Below, piece by piece: positions 1 to 6,101 of a stretch of 6,112 bases of DNA; position 1 is the stretch's first letter, and each line of letters begins with the position of its first letter. Source of the DNA: Maribacter sp. (GTDB lineage: Bacteria; Bacteroidota; Bacteroidia; Flavobacteriales; Flavobacteriaceae); the NCBI GenBank assembly GCA_003232155.1, contig QILY01000277.1, forward strand, positions 1 through 6,112, given 5' to 3'. Under the pieces are notes generated by a model that did not search any database, had not been told where the DNA came from, and saw nothing but the letters and a program-made list of their open reading frames with translations. The translations under genes were made by a program, and so were the position numbers.

Positions 1-348
1 AACCTTATACGCCATCATTTGATTTTTTATAAATATGTGCTGATGGGCATAAATATCCCGGTCAGTACCAAAACCCTCGTAATTATTTTCCTTTTTAGCA
101 GAAGCGTAGATCCACCCTCGTTCAATACGGTTAAAAGGAAGTTCTTCACGATTGTTTGCTACAAAGTACTGCCGCATTTCAGGTCCAATACTCTCTAACC
201 AATACCTTAGATGTCCAACAATAGGGTAATTGTGCGAAATGGTATGTGCTCGTTGAAAAAAGATATCACGAATGGCGACTATGGCGAGAACGAGTAATAA
301 CCATGCCCACCATGGAATTGAAGAAAGTGTATTTAGAAAGGCGTCCAT
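1..348 (-). CDS. FMN-binding glutamate synthase family protein, N-terminal part (runs off the left edge)
   Basis: The minus-strand frame opens with ATG at 348-346 and stays open to base 1, giving 116 residues with no stop, so the gene is cut by the window edge. Residues 13-31 are a single hydrophobic segment (WWAWLLLVLAIVAIRD) that should anchor the protein in the inner membrane. It is followed by the stretch HTISHNYPIVGHLRYWLESI (residues 35-54), then MRQYF and LPFNRIERGWIYASAK. This pattern of membrane helix, 'NYPIVGHLRY.LESIGPE.RQYF', 'PFNR..R..IY..AK' and 'FGTDRDIY' is the usual N-terminus of the stand-alone GltB-like proteins that carry a glutamate-synthase FMN/Fe-S domain further downstream. 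That catalytic domain lies outside the window, so cofactors and activity are inferred from the family. There is no Shine-Dalgarno sequence; a 7-bp repeat block begins 13 bp upstream of the ATG. Family call is confident; substrate is not. Confidence 0.88.
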   Translation of the reverse strand, partial: MDAFLNTLSSIPWWAWLLLVLAIVAIRDIFFQRAHTISHNYPIVGHLRYWLESIGPEMRQYFVANNREELPFNRIERGWIYASAKKENNYEGFGTDRDIYAHQHIFIKNQMMAYKV

Positions 349-361
349 TATGGTTGATTTA

Positions 362-403
362 GTGTTAAGTACAGAGTATTAAGTGTTAAGTACAAAGTAT
401 TAA
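362..403 (+). repeat. Heptamer tandem repeat block 1 (six 7-bp units)
   Basis: Read on the plus strand, this is six contiguous 7-bp units that all begin with GT and end with A. Naming GTACAAA unit A, GTATTAA unit B and GTGTTAA unit C, the order is C, A-variant (GTACAGA), B, C, A, B, followed by a decayed seventh unit at 404-410. The block lies 13 bp upstream of the start codon of the gene on the opposite strand. Bases 381-406 are the perfect reverse complement of 959-984 in block 3. Confidence 0.9.
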
Positions 404-431
404 GTATGCCAATCAAGGGTTGAGATCGGAA

Positions 432-444
432 ATTGATTATCAAT
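432..444. repeat. 13-bp palindromic direct repeat, copy 1
   Basis: ATTGATTATCAAT is a perfect palindrome around a central T. An identical copy lies at 695-707. The two copies bracket the inverted-repeat element, though not symmetrically: this one is about 40 bp outside the left arm, while the second overlaps the end of the right arm. Confidence 0.6.
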
Positions 445-483
445 AGTTTACATAATGAATATATGACCTTTTCCCAACTCTAA

Positions 484-701
484 AATCATAATATACTCCT
501 GCCAAATGGAAACCCGAAATTTCTACTTGGTCTTTTCCCGCATACCTTCGTTAAAATTTATCGCCGTAGCTCAGGCTTTTGCCAATGCGCCAGCTGGCTC
601 GTTCGCTAAAAATGTCTGCAAGACATTTTCTTAACGCTCCGCCCTGCCTTGGTATGAGAAAAATCTCCCGAATTTCCATTTGGCACGAGTATATATTGAT
701 T
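484..701. mobile_element. Inverted-repeat element, possible miniature (MITE-like) or REP-like palindromic element
   Basis: The arms at 484-516 and 669-701 are reverse complements at 28 of 33 positions, with an uninterrupted 13-bp core (TGCCAAATGGAAA at 500-512, its complement at 673-685). A second nested pair lies inside: CATACC at 541-546 against GGTATG at 651-656, and CGTTAA at 549-554 against TTAACG at 631-636. The centre carries a 10-bp palindrome GCCAGCTGGC (589-598) and a 9-bp stem with a GCA loop (609-617/621-629). GC content of 541-660 is about 48 % by hand count, clearly above its AT-rich flanks. It has no room for a transposase. No exact target-site duplication abuts the arms, so the mobile label is an inference from arm structure and composition; a transcribed regulatory hairpin is the alternative. 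Confidence 0.55.
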
Positions 702-707
702 ATCAAT
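695..707. repeat. 13-bp palindromic direct repeat, copy 2
   Basis: Identical to the copy at 432-444. It overlaps the outer 7 bp of the right arm of the inverted-repeat element. The 8-mer CTAAAATC follows both copies (480-487 and 713-720), but at different distances. Confidence 0.6.
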
Positions 708-733
708 TAAAACTAAAATCCAACTTTTGATTC

Positions 734-761
734 GCATTAAGTACAGGGTATTAAGTAAAGG
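734..761 (+). repeat. Heptamer repeat block 2 (four degenerate 7-bp units)
   Basis: In the same 7-bp phase as block 1, the units read GCATTAA, GTACAGG, GTATTAA and GTAAAGG on the plus strand. Only the third is a perfect family unit, so this looks like a shorter, decayed relative of the blocks at 362-403 and 934-989. Confidence 0.65.
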
Positions 762-933
762 CTCTAGTTTAAAATGGTGTTGATAGCTGCATTCCATATA
801 GCAAGGGTTTACTGCCATACATGTTTTTATTTCATCATAAAATAACACAAAAAGAGGTTTTTTTAAGTCATAAACCAATTATATCAACACAATATTAAAC
901 TACAGCTTAAGTAAATTATAATGTACTTATGAC

Positions 934-989
934 TCGGTACTTAATACTTAATACTTTGTACTTAATACTTTGTACTTAACACTTTGTAC
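934..989 (-). repeat. Heptamer tandem repeat block 3 (eight 7-bp units), starting at the amidohydrolase stop codon
   Basis: Read on the minus strand from 989, eight contiguous units follow the order A (GTACAAA), C (GTGTTAA), A, B (GTATTAA), A, B, B and a variant GTACCGA. The first unit begins on the base immediately after the TAA stop codon of the amidohydrolase gene (992-990). The block is in opposite orientation to blocks 1 and 2. Six of eight units alternate between the two unit types, giving a 14-bp super-period. Confidence 0.9.
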
Positions 990-2264
990 TTATTTATTCA
1001 AATAATCTAAACTCATTGCTGTCAAGGTTTTTACACCTAATAGCAATCCGCTGTCATCAATTTTGAAATCTGGTGTATGGTGCGGGAAAGATTCCGTATT
1101 TCCGGGAGTCATTCCTCCTAAGAAAAAGAAAAATCCTGGAGCTTCCTTCTGATAATATGAAAAATCCTCAGCGCCAGTAATTGCTTTTTGAGTCTGTACA
1201 TTTTCTGCACCAGCAACCTTTTGCATGGTCGGTAACATTTGATCTACCAAACTTGGCTCATTATAAGTGATTTCAGTAGCTTCTTTAATTTCACAAGTAG
1301 CTTCACCGCCATACGCTTTGGCAATCATGGAAACCATTTCAATCATTCGTTTATTGATATGGTCTTTCATATCATAATCTAAGGTTCTGATAGTGCCGAT
1401 CATTTCAGCGCTTTCTGGAATAATATTAAAACGTACCCCACTCTTTATTTTTCCTACGGTAATTACTGCAGCCTCATTAGTAAGATTAACTTCTCTACTA
1501 ATTATAGTTTGTAAGCCGTCAATAATTTTAGCACTGATTAAAATAGGGTCAACACCTGACCATGGTTGGGAACCATGACTTTGCTTTCCTTTTACTTTGA
1601 TAGTAAAACTCTGCGCAGCTGCCATAATACCACCAGATTTGTAACGAATAACGCCAATAGGAGTCTGCGAATTAATATGTAATCCGAAGATAGCATCAAC
1701 CTTAGGGTTTTCCATAACACCTTCTTTTATCATAAGTAAAGCACCACCTTCTTCACCTGGTGGTGGGCCTTCTTCTGATGGTTGAAAAATAAATTTAACG
1801 GTGCCTTTAATTTTATCTGTATTCTTGGAGAGCACTTCGGCAACACCCATAAGAATAGCGGTATGTGCATCATGACCACAGGCATGCATAACACCCACTT
1901 TTTCTCCTAAAAACTCAGAAATAACAATTGATTTATACGGTAGGTCATTTCGTTCTATTACAGGTAAGGCATCAATATCTGCACGTAAAGCGACTACTTT
2001 TCCTGGCATGTCTCCTTTTAAAAGACCAACAACACCAGTATGCGCTACTCCCGTTTGTATATCAATACCAAGAGATTTTAAATGTTTAGCAATCTTTTCG
2101 GCAGTTTTGAATTCCCGATTTCCTAATTCCGGATTTTGGTGAATGTCTCTTCGCCATTCAATAACTTTACCTTCAACAGCCTTATAATCTTTTTCAAGAT
2201 TAGGGCTTTGCGAAAATGCAAAGGAAACTGAAAGTAATAAGCCTACTAGTGTTAGTTTGTTCAT
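990..2264 (-). CDS. Exported M20-family amidohydrolase (N-acyl-amino-acid amidohydrolase / carboxypeptidase type)
   Basis: This 424-residue protein carries an N-terminal signal peptide (MNKLTLVGLLLSVSFAFS, predicted cut near residue 18, no lipobox), so it should act in the periplasm or outside the cell. The mature part matches the M20D amidohydrolase/peptidase group: RRDIHQNPELG (38-48), ALRADIDALP (92-101), MHACGHDAHTAILMG (126-140), FQPSEEG (160-166), GLH (194-196), the dimerisation-domain motif SHGSQPWSGVDP (229-240), TGAEDFSYY (363-371) and PHHTPDF (394-400). Likely metal ligands by family comparison are Cys129, His131, Glu165, His196 and one of His395/His396. Such enzymes cleave the amide bond of N-acyl or N-aroyl amino acids, or small peptides; the exact substrate cannot be read. 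All key motifs are present and the length is typical of exported members. The ATG at 2264 lies 10 bp after the stop of the upstream dsrE-like gene, implying cotranscription. A heptamer repeat starts directly after its TAA stop. Confidence 0.93.
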   Translation of the reverse strand: MNKLTLVGLLLSVSFAFSQSPNLEKDYKAVEGKVIEWRRDIHQNPELGNREFKTAEKIAKHLKSLGIDIQTGVAHTGVVGLLKGDMPGKVVALRADIDALPVIERNDLPYKSIVISEFLGEKVGVMHACGHDAHTAILMGVAEVLSKNTDKIKGTVKFIFQPSEEGPPPGEEGGALLMIKEGVMENPKVDAIFGLHINSQTPIGVIRYKSGGIMAAAQSFTIKVKGKQSHGSQPWSGVDPILISAKIIDGLQTIISREVNLTNEAAVITVGKIKSGVRFNIIPESAEMIGTIRTLDYDMKDHINKRMIEMVSMIAKAYGGEATCEIKEATEITYNEPSLVDQMLPTMQKVAGAENVQTQKAITGAEDFSYYQKEAPGFFFFLGGMTPGNTESFPHHTPDFKIDDSGLLLGVKTLTAMSLDYLNK

Positions 2265-2274
2265 GGGTTTCTGT

Positions 2275-2817
2275 TTAAAATTTAATTAGTCTATAATTTT
2301 CGTCCTGCAATTGAATCAATGCGGTCATTGCCGAAAGTGAGATCTGTACGCCATCAATTAAATCTTCACGAGGAAAATCTCTTGATTTAGAAGATTGTCC
2401 GCAGAATATAATCTGTACGCCAGCATCTAATAATTCTCGAATTAATTTTTGGTTCGGATTATCGGCACCATATCGTTTTTGATAGGCAGTATTGGTAATC
2501 ACATCCTTTGATGCTTTATTATGTACCACTAAGGCAACCTTTAATTGGGCTTCGGGAATACCGCTTTGAGCATGCATATTCAGAAAACGTGCAGCAGTTT
2601 CTATACTTTGATTAAGCGTCTCCGGTAATTCTGGGGAATTCATAATATCAAAGACAGCTTTATATTCTTTGGAAGTGTCTACTTTATAGTCAGGATTTTC
2701 TATTTCCCAAACCTTTCCATAGCCCTGTATAATAGGACCGCTTTCTTTGGATTGAGCCGATACGTTTGCTTGGAAAATAAAGCCATAAAGAAGTAGTAAA
2801 ACGTATATTTTTTCCAT
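2275..2817 (-). CDS. Exported DsrE-family protein
   Basis: A 180-residue protein. Residues 1-21 form a signal peptide (hydrophobic VLLLLYGFIF, then a VSA-Q cleavage site), predicting a periplasmic product. The mature region from about 75 to 180 has the alternating strand/helix pattern of the DsrE/DsrF-like fold: RFLNMHAQSG (77-86), LKVALVVHN (92-100), NQKLIRELLDAGVQIIFCGQ (122-141) and DGVQISLSAMTALIQLQDENY (155-175, in which the final helix packs). Cys139 in IIFCGQS sits where the family's reactive cysteine is often found; in cytoplasmic DsrE/TusD proteins such a cysteine carries sulfur. Whether this exported form does so is unknown, because no sulfur-relay partner (dsrF, dsrH, tusA) is nearby. 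It is the first gene of a minus-strand pair with the amidohydrolase 10 bp downstream. The ATG at 2817 has only an AT-rich leader. Confidence 0.85.
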   Translation of the reverse strand: MEKIYVLLLLYGFIFQANVSAQSKESGPIIQGYGKVWEIENPDYKVDTSKEYKAVFDIMNSPELPETLNQSIETAARFLNMHAQSGIPEAQLKVALVVHNKASKDVITNTAYQKRYGADNPNQKLIRELLDAGVQIIFCGQSSKSRDFPREDLIDGVQISLSAMTALIQLQDENYRLIKF

Positions 2818-2896
2818 TAAATAGTATTCAGTCTCTAAATATATTCAAAATCGTTAAAACCTCGTGCCATTGTTCATAATTATTGAAATGATGTTT

Positions 2897-2917
2897 TTAT
2901 AATAAAGGGTATTATAA
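2897..2917. other. AT-only perfect hairpin in the divergent intergenic region
   Basis: TTATAATA (2897-2904) and TATTATAA (2910-2917) are perfect complements with a 5-base loop. With only A:T pairs and no T tract it is not a terminator; it could be an operator or chance structure in AT-rich DNA. Confidence 0.4.
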
Positions 2918-2932
2918 CTAAATTCACCTACT

Positions 2933-3090
2933 GAACTGGTTTAAATTTTTTGTTTGGAACCGAAAATATTGACTTTTATGCCCAGATGAAATCATTTTTT
3001 AGCGGCATGTAGGGCTACGGTGGTCAAAAATGACAAATATGGGTGCAAAATGTGGTGTTTGCAGGTAAAAGAGAAAGTCTAAACCAGTTC
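2933..3090. repeat. 11-bp perfect inverted repeat pair spanning 158 bp
   Basis: GAACTGGTTTA (2933-2943) and its exact complement TAAACCAGTTC (3080-3090) face each other across 136 bp. The right copy lies 27 bp before the helicase start codon. There is no gene between them. They may be paired regulator sites, the ends of a small relic element, or coincidence. Confidence 0.4.
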
Positions 3091-3117
3091 TCTGTTTAAA
3101 CTTAAAGTAAATCGTAC

Positions 3118-5448
3118 TTGGATAATTTTATTGACCAATTAAATGATGCCCAAAGGGCTCCTGTATTACATAAAGATGGCCCTTTAATGGTTATTGCTGG
3201 TGCAGGCTCAGGAAAAACGCGAGTGCTTACCTTTCGTATGGCACATTTAATGGCGCAAGGAGTAGACCCGTTTAATATTTTGGCATTGACCTTTACCAAT
3301 AAGGCTGCGCGTGAGATGAAAAAACGTATTTCTGACATTGTCGGTACTTCAGAAGCAAAAAACCTTTGGATGGGGACTTTCCATTCCGTTTTTGCTAAAC
3401 TTTTACGTTTTGATGGTGATAAACTGGGTTTTCCAAGCAATTTCACTATTTATGATACACAAGACTCACAACGTTTGATCGCTTCCATTATTAAAGAAAT
3501 GGGATTGGACAAGGATATTTATAAATACAAACAAATACAAAATCGTATTTCATCCTATAAAAATAGTTTGATTACGGTAAAAGCTTATTTCAACGACCCA
3601 GAATTGGTCGAAGCAGATGCTATGGCCAAACGCCCAAGAATAGGAGATATTTATCAAAATTATGTAGATCGTTGCTTTAAAGCTGGTGCGATGGATTTTG
3701 ATGATTTATTGCTGCGTACCAATGAATTATTAAATCGCTACCCTGAAGTTTTAGCAAAATATCAAGATAGGTTCAGATATATATTAGTAGATGAGTACCA
3801 AGATACAAACCATTCACAATATTTGATAGTAAAGGCCTTATCGGACCGCTATCAAAATATATGTGTTGTGGGCGATGATGCGCAGAGTATCTATTCTTTT
3901 AGAGGGGCTGACATTAGCAATATTTTGAATTTTCAAAAAGATTACGATAATGTGGGTATGTATCGCTTAGAACAAAATTATCGCTCTACCAAGAATATTG
4001 TAAATGCGGCCAATTCTGTCATAGCAAAGAATAAAAATCAGTTAGAAAAAGTAGTATGGACGTCTAATGACGAAGGAACACTTATAAAGATACATCGTAG
4101 CACAACTGATGCTGAAGAGGGGCGGTTTGTAGCAGGTTCTATTTGGGAGAACAGAATGCAACAGCAATTGCCCAATGGGAGTTTTGCGGTTTTATACCGA
4201 ACCAATTCACAATCTAGGGCCATAGAAGATGCTTTGCGCAAACGTGATATTCCCTATCGTATTTATGGGGGATTATCTTTTTACCAACGTAAAGAGATTA
4301 AAGACGTGCTCTCGTATTTACGGTTGGTCATCAACCCTAAAGATGAGGAAGCCCTAAAACGTATTATCAACTTTCCGGCAAGAGGTATTGGCCAAACTAC
4401 CATAGAGAAAATTGTAGTAGCAGCTAACCATTATAATCGTTCCATTTTTGAAGTAATCGAAAATTTAGACCGTATTGAGTTAAAAATCAATTCAGGGACC
4501 AAAAGAAAGCTGCAAGATTTTACTACCATGATCAAAAGTTTTCAGATTACGAGTAAAGGTTCTGATGCCTTTACCCTTGCAGAACATGTGGCCAAAAAGA
4601 CAGGAATACTTTTAGAGTATAGGAAAGATGGTACCCCAGAAGGTATTGGCCGTATGGAAAATATTGAGGAATTACTTAATGGAATCAAAGATTTTGTAGA
4701 AGGACAAAAAGAAATTGATGAAGCTACCGGTAGTATTGACGAGTTTTTAGAAGATGTAGCCCTTGCTACCGATTTAGATAAGGATACCGGTGATGAAGAC
4801 CGTGTTGCTTTAATGACGATACATTTGGCGAAAGGTTTGGAGTTTCCGTATGTATATATTGTTGGTATGGAAGAAAATCTGTTTCCTTCGGGCATGAGCA
4901 TGAATACCCGAAGTGAATTGGAAGAGGAGCGAAGGTTATTTTATGTAGCACTTACCCGAGCGGAAAAACAGGCCTATTTGACCTATACCCAAAATCGCTA
5001 CCGATGGGGGGAACTTATTGATGCCGAGCCCAGCAGATTTTTAGAAGAAATTGATGAGCGGTATGTTGAGAATTTGACTCCCATTGATAAGGCAGGTTAT
5101 CGTTATAGATCATTAATTGATACTGATATTTTTGGCGAGGTCGATAAAAGTAATTTGCGTCAAGTAAAACCTAAAAGAGGCACTCCACCAGTATTGGGCA
5201 GACCCAGTGAAAATCAATTGCGAAAACTACGCAAATTAAAACCTGAACTAGCTTCTGCTGTTGGTAATACTAATGTTGTAGACCCTAATTTAGCAACGGG
5301 CACTCTTGTAAACCATACTCGCTTTGGTCGTGGTAAGGTTTTAAAAATTGTAGGCGATGGCAATGATAAAAAAGCAGAAATTCAATTTGATAAGGGAGAT
5401 ATTAAAAAGCTTTTATTACGTTTTGCGAAATTAGAGGTGATTTCATAA
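3118..5448 (+). CDS. uvrD: ATP-dependent 3'-5' DNA helicase, UvrD/PcrA family (superfamily 1A)
   Basis: A 776-residue helicase with every SF1A motif in order: Q motif LNDAQR (8-13), Walker A GAGSGKT (28-34), motif Ia LALTFTNKAAREM (55-67), GTFHS (86-90), Walker B VDEYQDT (224-230), motif III GDDAQSIYSFRG (252-263), motif IV QNYRST (286-291), motif V TIHLAKGLEF (567-576) and motif VI YVALTRA (609-615). The tail (about 727-776, VNHTRFGRGKVLKIVG and onward) matches the small C-terminal Tudor-like domain of PcrA/UvrD known to bind RNA polymerase. It should unwind DNA in nucleotide excision and mismatch repair, clear replication obstacles and take part in transcription-coupled repair. The start is TTG at 3118: a stop lies in frame at 3103-3105, and the first in-frame ATG (residue 24) would delete the Q motif. 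Length is close to the family norm and the gene looks intact. A YciO/Sua5-like gene follows 33 bp later. Confidence 0.96.
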   Translation: MDNFIDQLNDAQRAPVLHKDGPLMVIAGAGSGKTRVLTFRMAHLMAQGVDPFNILALTFTNKAAREMKKRISDIVGTSEAKNLWMGTFHSVFAKLLRFDGDKLGFPSNFTIYDTQDSQRLIASIIKEMGLDKDIYKYKQIQNRISSYKNSLITVKAYFNDPELVEADAMAKRPRIGDIYQNYVDRCFKAGAMDFDDLLLRTNELLNRYPEVLAKYQDRFRYILVDEYQDTNHSQYLIVKALSDRYQNICVVGDDAQSIYSFRGADISNILNFQKDYDNVGMYRLEQNYRSTKNIVNAANSVIAKNKNQLEKVVWTSNDEGTLIKIHRSTTDAEEGRFVAGSIWENRMQQQLPNGSFAVLYRTNSQSRAIEDALRKRDIPYRIYGGLSFYQRKEIKDVLSYLRLVINPKDEEALKRIINFPARGIGQTTIEKIVVAANHYNRSIFEVIENLDRIELKINSGTKRKLQDFTTMIKSFQITSKGSDAFTLAEHVAKKTGILLEYRKDGTPEGIGRMENIEELLNGIKDFVEGQKEIDEATGSIDEFLEDVALATDLDKDTGDEDRVALMTIHLAKGLEFPYVYIVGMEENLFPSGMSMNTRSELEEERRLFYVALTRAEKQAYLTYTQNRYRWGELIDAEPSRFLEEIDERYVENLTPIDKAGYRYRSLIDTDIFGEVDKSNLRQVKPKRGTPPVLGRPSENQLRKLRKLKPELASAVGNTNVVDPNLATGTLVNHTRFGRGKVLKIVGDGNDKKAEIQFDKGDIKKLLLRFAKLEVIS

Positions 5449-5455
5449 CATCACC
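5436..5455 (+). other. Short hairpin across the helicase stop codon
   Basis: GGTGAT (5436-5441) pairs with ATCACC (5450-5455) around an 8-base loop that contains the TAA stop. No T tract follows, so it is unlikely to end transcription before the next gene; it may slightly stabilise the mRNA or be incidental. Confidence 0.35.
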
Positions 5456-5481
5456 GAACCTAATAGGTAATAATTAAAATT

Positions 5482-6101
5482 TTGGCCGAATTCATTAAAA
5501 TATATGAGAGAACCCTAACCCGAAAGAAATTCAGCGGGCAGTCGATGTATTGCGTAAGGGCGGACTTATAATTTACCCTACGGATACAGTATATGGTCTG
5601 GGCTGTGATATAACCAATACAAAAGCCCTTGAAAAAATTGCCCGTATTAAAGGAATAAAACTAGCCAAAGCAAACTGGTCTTTTATCTGTGCCGATCTGA
5701 GCAACCTTTCTGATTATGTACGCCAAATTGATACGGCCACATTTAAGATTTTAAAACGTTCCTTACCTGGCCCTTATACTTTTATTTTACCAGGAAACAG
5801 TAACCTTCCAAAAGATTTTAAAAAAAAGAAAACTGTAGGCATACGTATACCGGATAATACCATAGCTAAGGCTTTGGTCGAAGAATTGGGCAACCCTATC
5901 GTGTCTACTTCTATTCATGATGAAGATGAATTGTTAGAATACACTACAGATCCTGAATTGATTTATGAGAAATGGAACAATCTAGTAGATTTGGTTATTG
6001 ATGGTGGTTATGGAGGTAATATAGCATCAACAATTATTAATCTTTCAGATGGTGAACCAGAGATAATTCGAGAAGGTAAAGGTAGTATTGATATTTTTTA
6101 A
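5482..6101 (+). CDS. YciO/Sua5/YrdC-family (L-threonylcarbamoyladenylate synthase-like) protein, apparent N-terminal frameshift
   Basis: From 5550 the frame encodes 183 residues beginning RKGGLIIYPTDTVYGLGCD, the nucleotide-binding core of the YrdC/Sua5 fold. KANWSFICADLSNLSDYV, LPGPYTFILPG, KKTVGIRIPDN, GNPIVSTS and the ending EIIREGKGS follow. Such proteins make threonylcarbamoyl-AMP from threonine, bicarbonate and ATP for tRNA t6A synthesis. This one resembles E. coli YciO (206 residues) more than TsaC, so the true activity is less certain. The 23 missing N-terminal residues are present upstream: TTG at 5482 gives MAEFIKIYER, then after 5511 the continuation NPNPKEIQRAVDVLRKGG lies one frame over. 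A single lost A near 5509-5512 explains this; restored, the length is 206 residues. As written, the frame used from 5511 meets TGA at 5505-5507, so only internal initiation at TTG 5550 would give a product. It is either a real mutation or a sequencing error. The gene lies 33 bp after the helicase and is probably in its operon. Confidence 0.85.

Larger units (their letters stand above)
349..989. other. 641-bp non-coding, repeat-rich intergenic region
   Basis: Both flanking genes lie on the minus strand, so this DNA is downstream of the amidohydrolase and upstream of the glutamate-synthase-like gene. It holds three heptamer repeat blocks, an inverted-repeat element at 484-701, and two copies of a 13-bp palindrome. 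The stretch 762-933 is AT-rich; I see no gene there, only a weak A5/T7 foldback at 849-864. An open minus-strand frame at 606-878 (TTG start) crosses two repeat families and is not accepted as a gene. No clear promoter for the gene starting at 348 was recognised. Confidence 0.8.
2818..3117. other. Divergent intergenic region between the dsrE-like gene and the helicase gene
   Basis: This 300-bp stretch must contain the promoters for both outward-facing transcription units. I found no convincing match to the Bacteroidota promoter pattern (TTG, then TAnnTTTG). The closest is TATATTTA on the minus strand (2843-2836), one base off and lacking a TTG at the right distance. It contains an AT-only hairpin (2897-2917), an 11-bp inverted repeat (2933-2943/3080-3090) and a short G-rich patch near 3001-3024. 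No small gene is evident. Confidence 0.7.

Noticed and set aside
432..444. FNR/CRP-type operator
   Set aside because: The half-sites TTGAT and ATCAA are present, but they are separated by 1 base instead of the 4 needed for an FNR box.
609..629. Rho-independent terminator for the amidohydrolase transcript
   Set aside because: The 9-bp stem is AT-rich and its T run is part of the stem, with no free T tract after it; it also lies more than 360 bp beyond the stop codon.
561..640. Possible tRNA, from the GCCGTAGCTCAGG string that resembles a tRNA 5' end and D-arm
   Set aside because: No T-loop (GTTCGA-type) sequence, anticodon stem or acceptor pairing follows at the right distance; the string sits inside the inverted-repeat element.
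606..878. Open minus-strand frame of 90 codons with a TTG start
   Set aside because: Its C-terminal two thirds are translations of heptamer block 2 and of the right half of the inverted-repeat element. It has no recognisable domain, and Cys/His/Tyr use is unlike its neighbours.
934..989. CRISPR-like array
   Set aside because: The units are 7 bp and directly contiguous, with no spacers and no cas genes nearby.
3102..3446. Open minus-strand frame opposite the helicase gene
   Set aside because: It is a shadow of the helicase coding frame with no motif of its own. The same holds for the open frames at 4038-4241, 4542-4901 and 4766-4951, and at 1393-1578 opposite the amidohydrolase.
5505..5514. 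Programmed -1 ribosomal frameshift in the YciO/Sua5-like gene
   Set aside because: There is no X-XXY-YYZ slippery heptamer at the junction, and slipping from AGA to GAG would not preserve codon-anticodon pairing.
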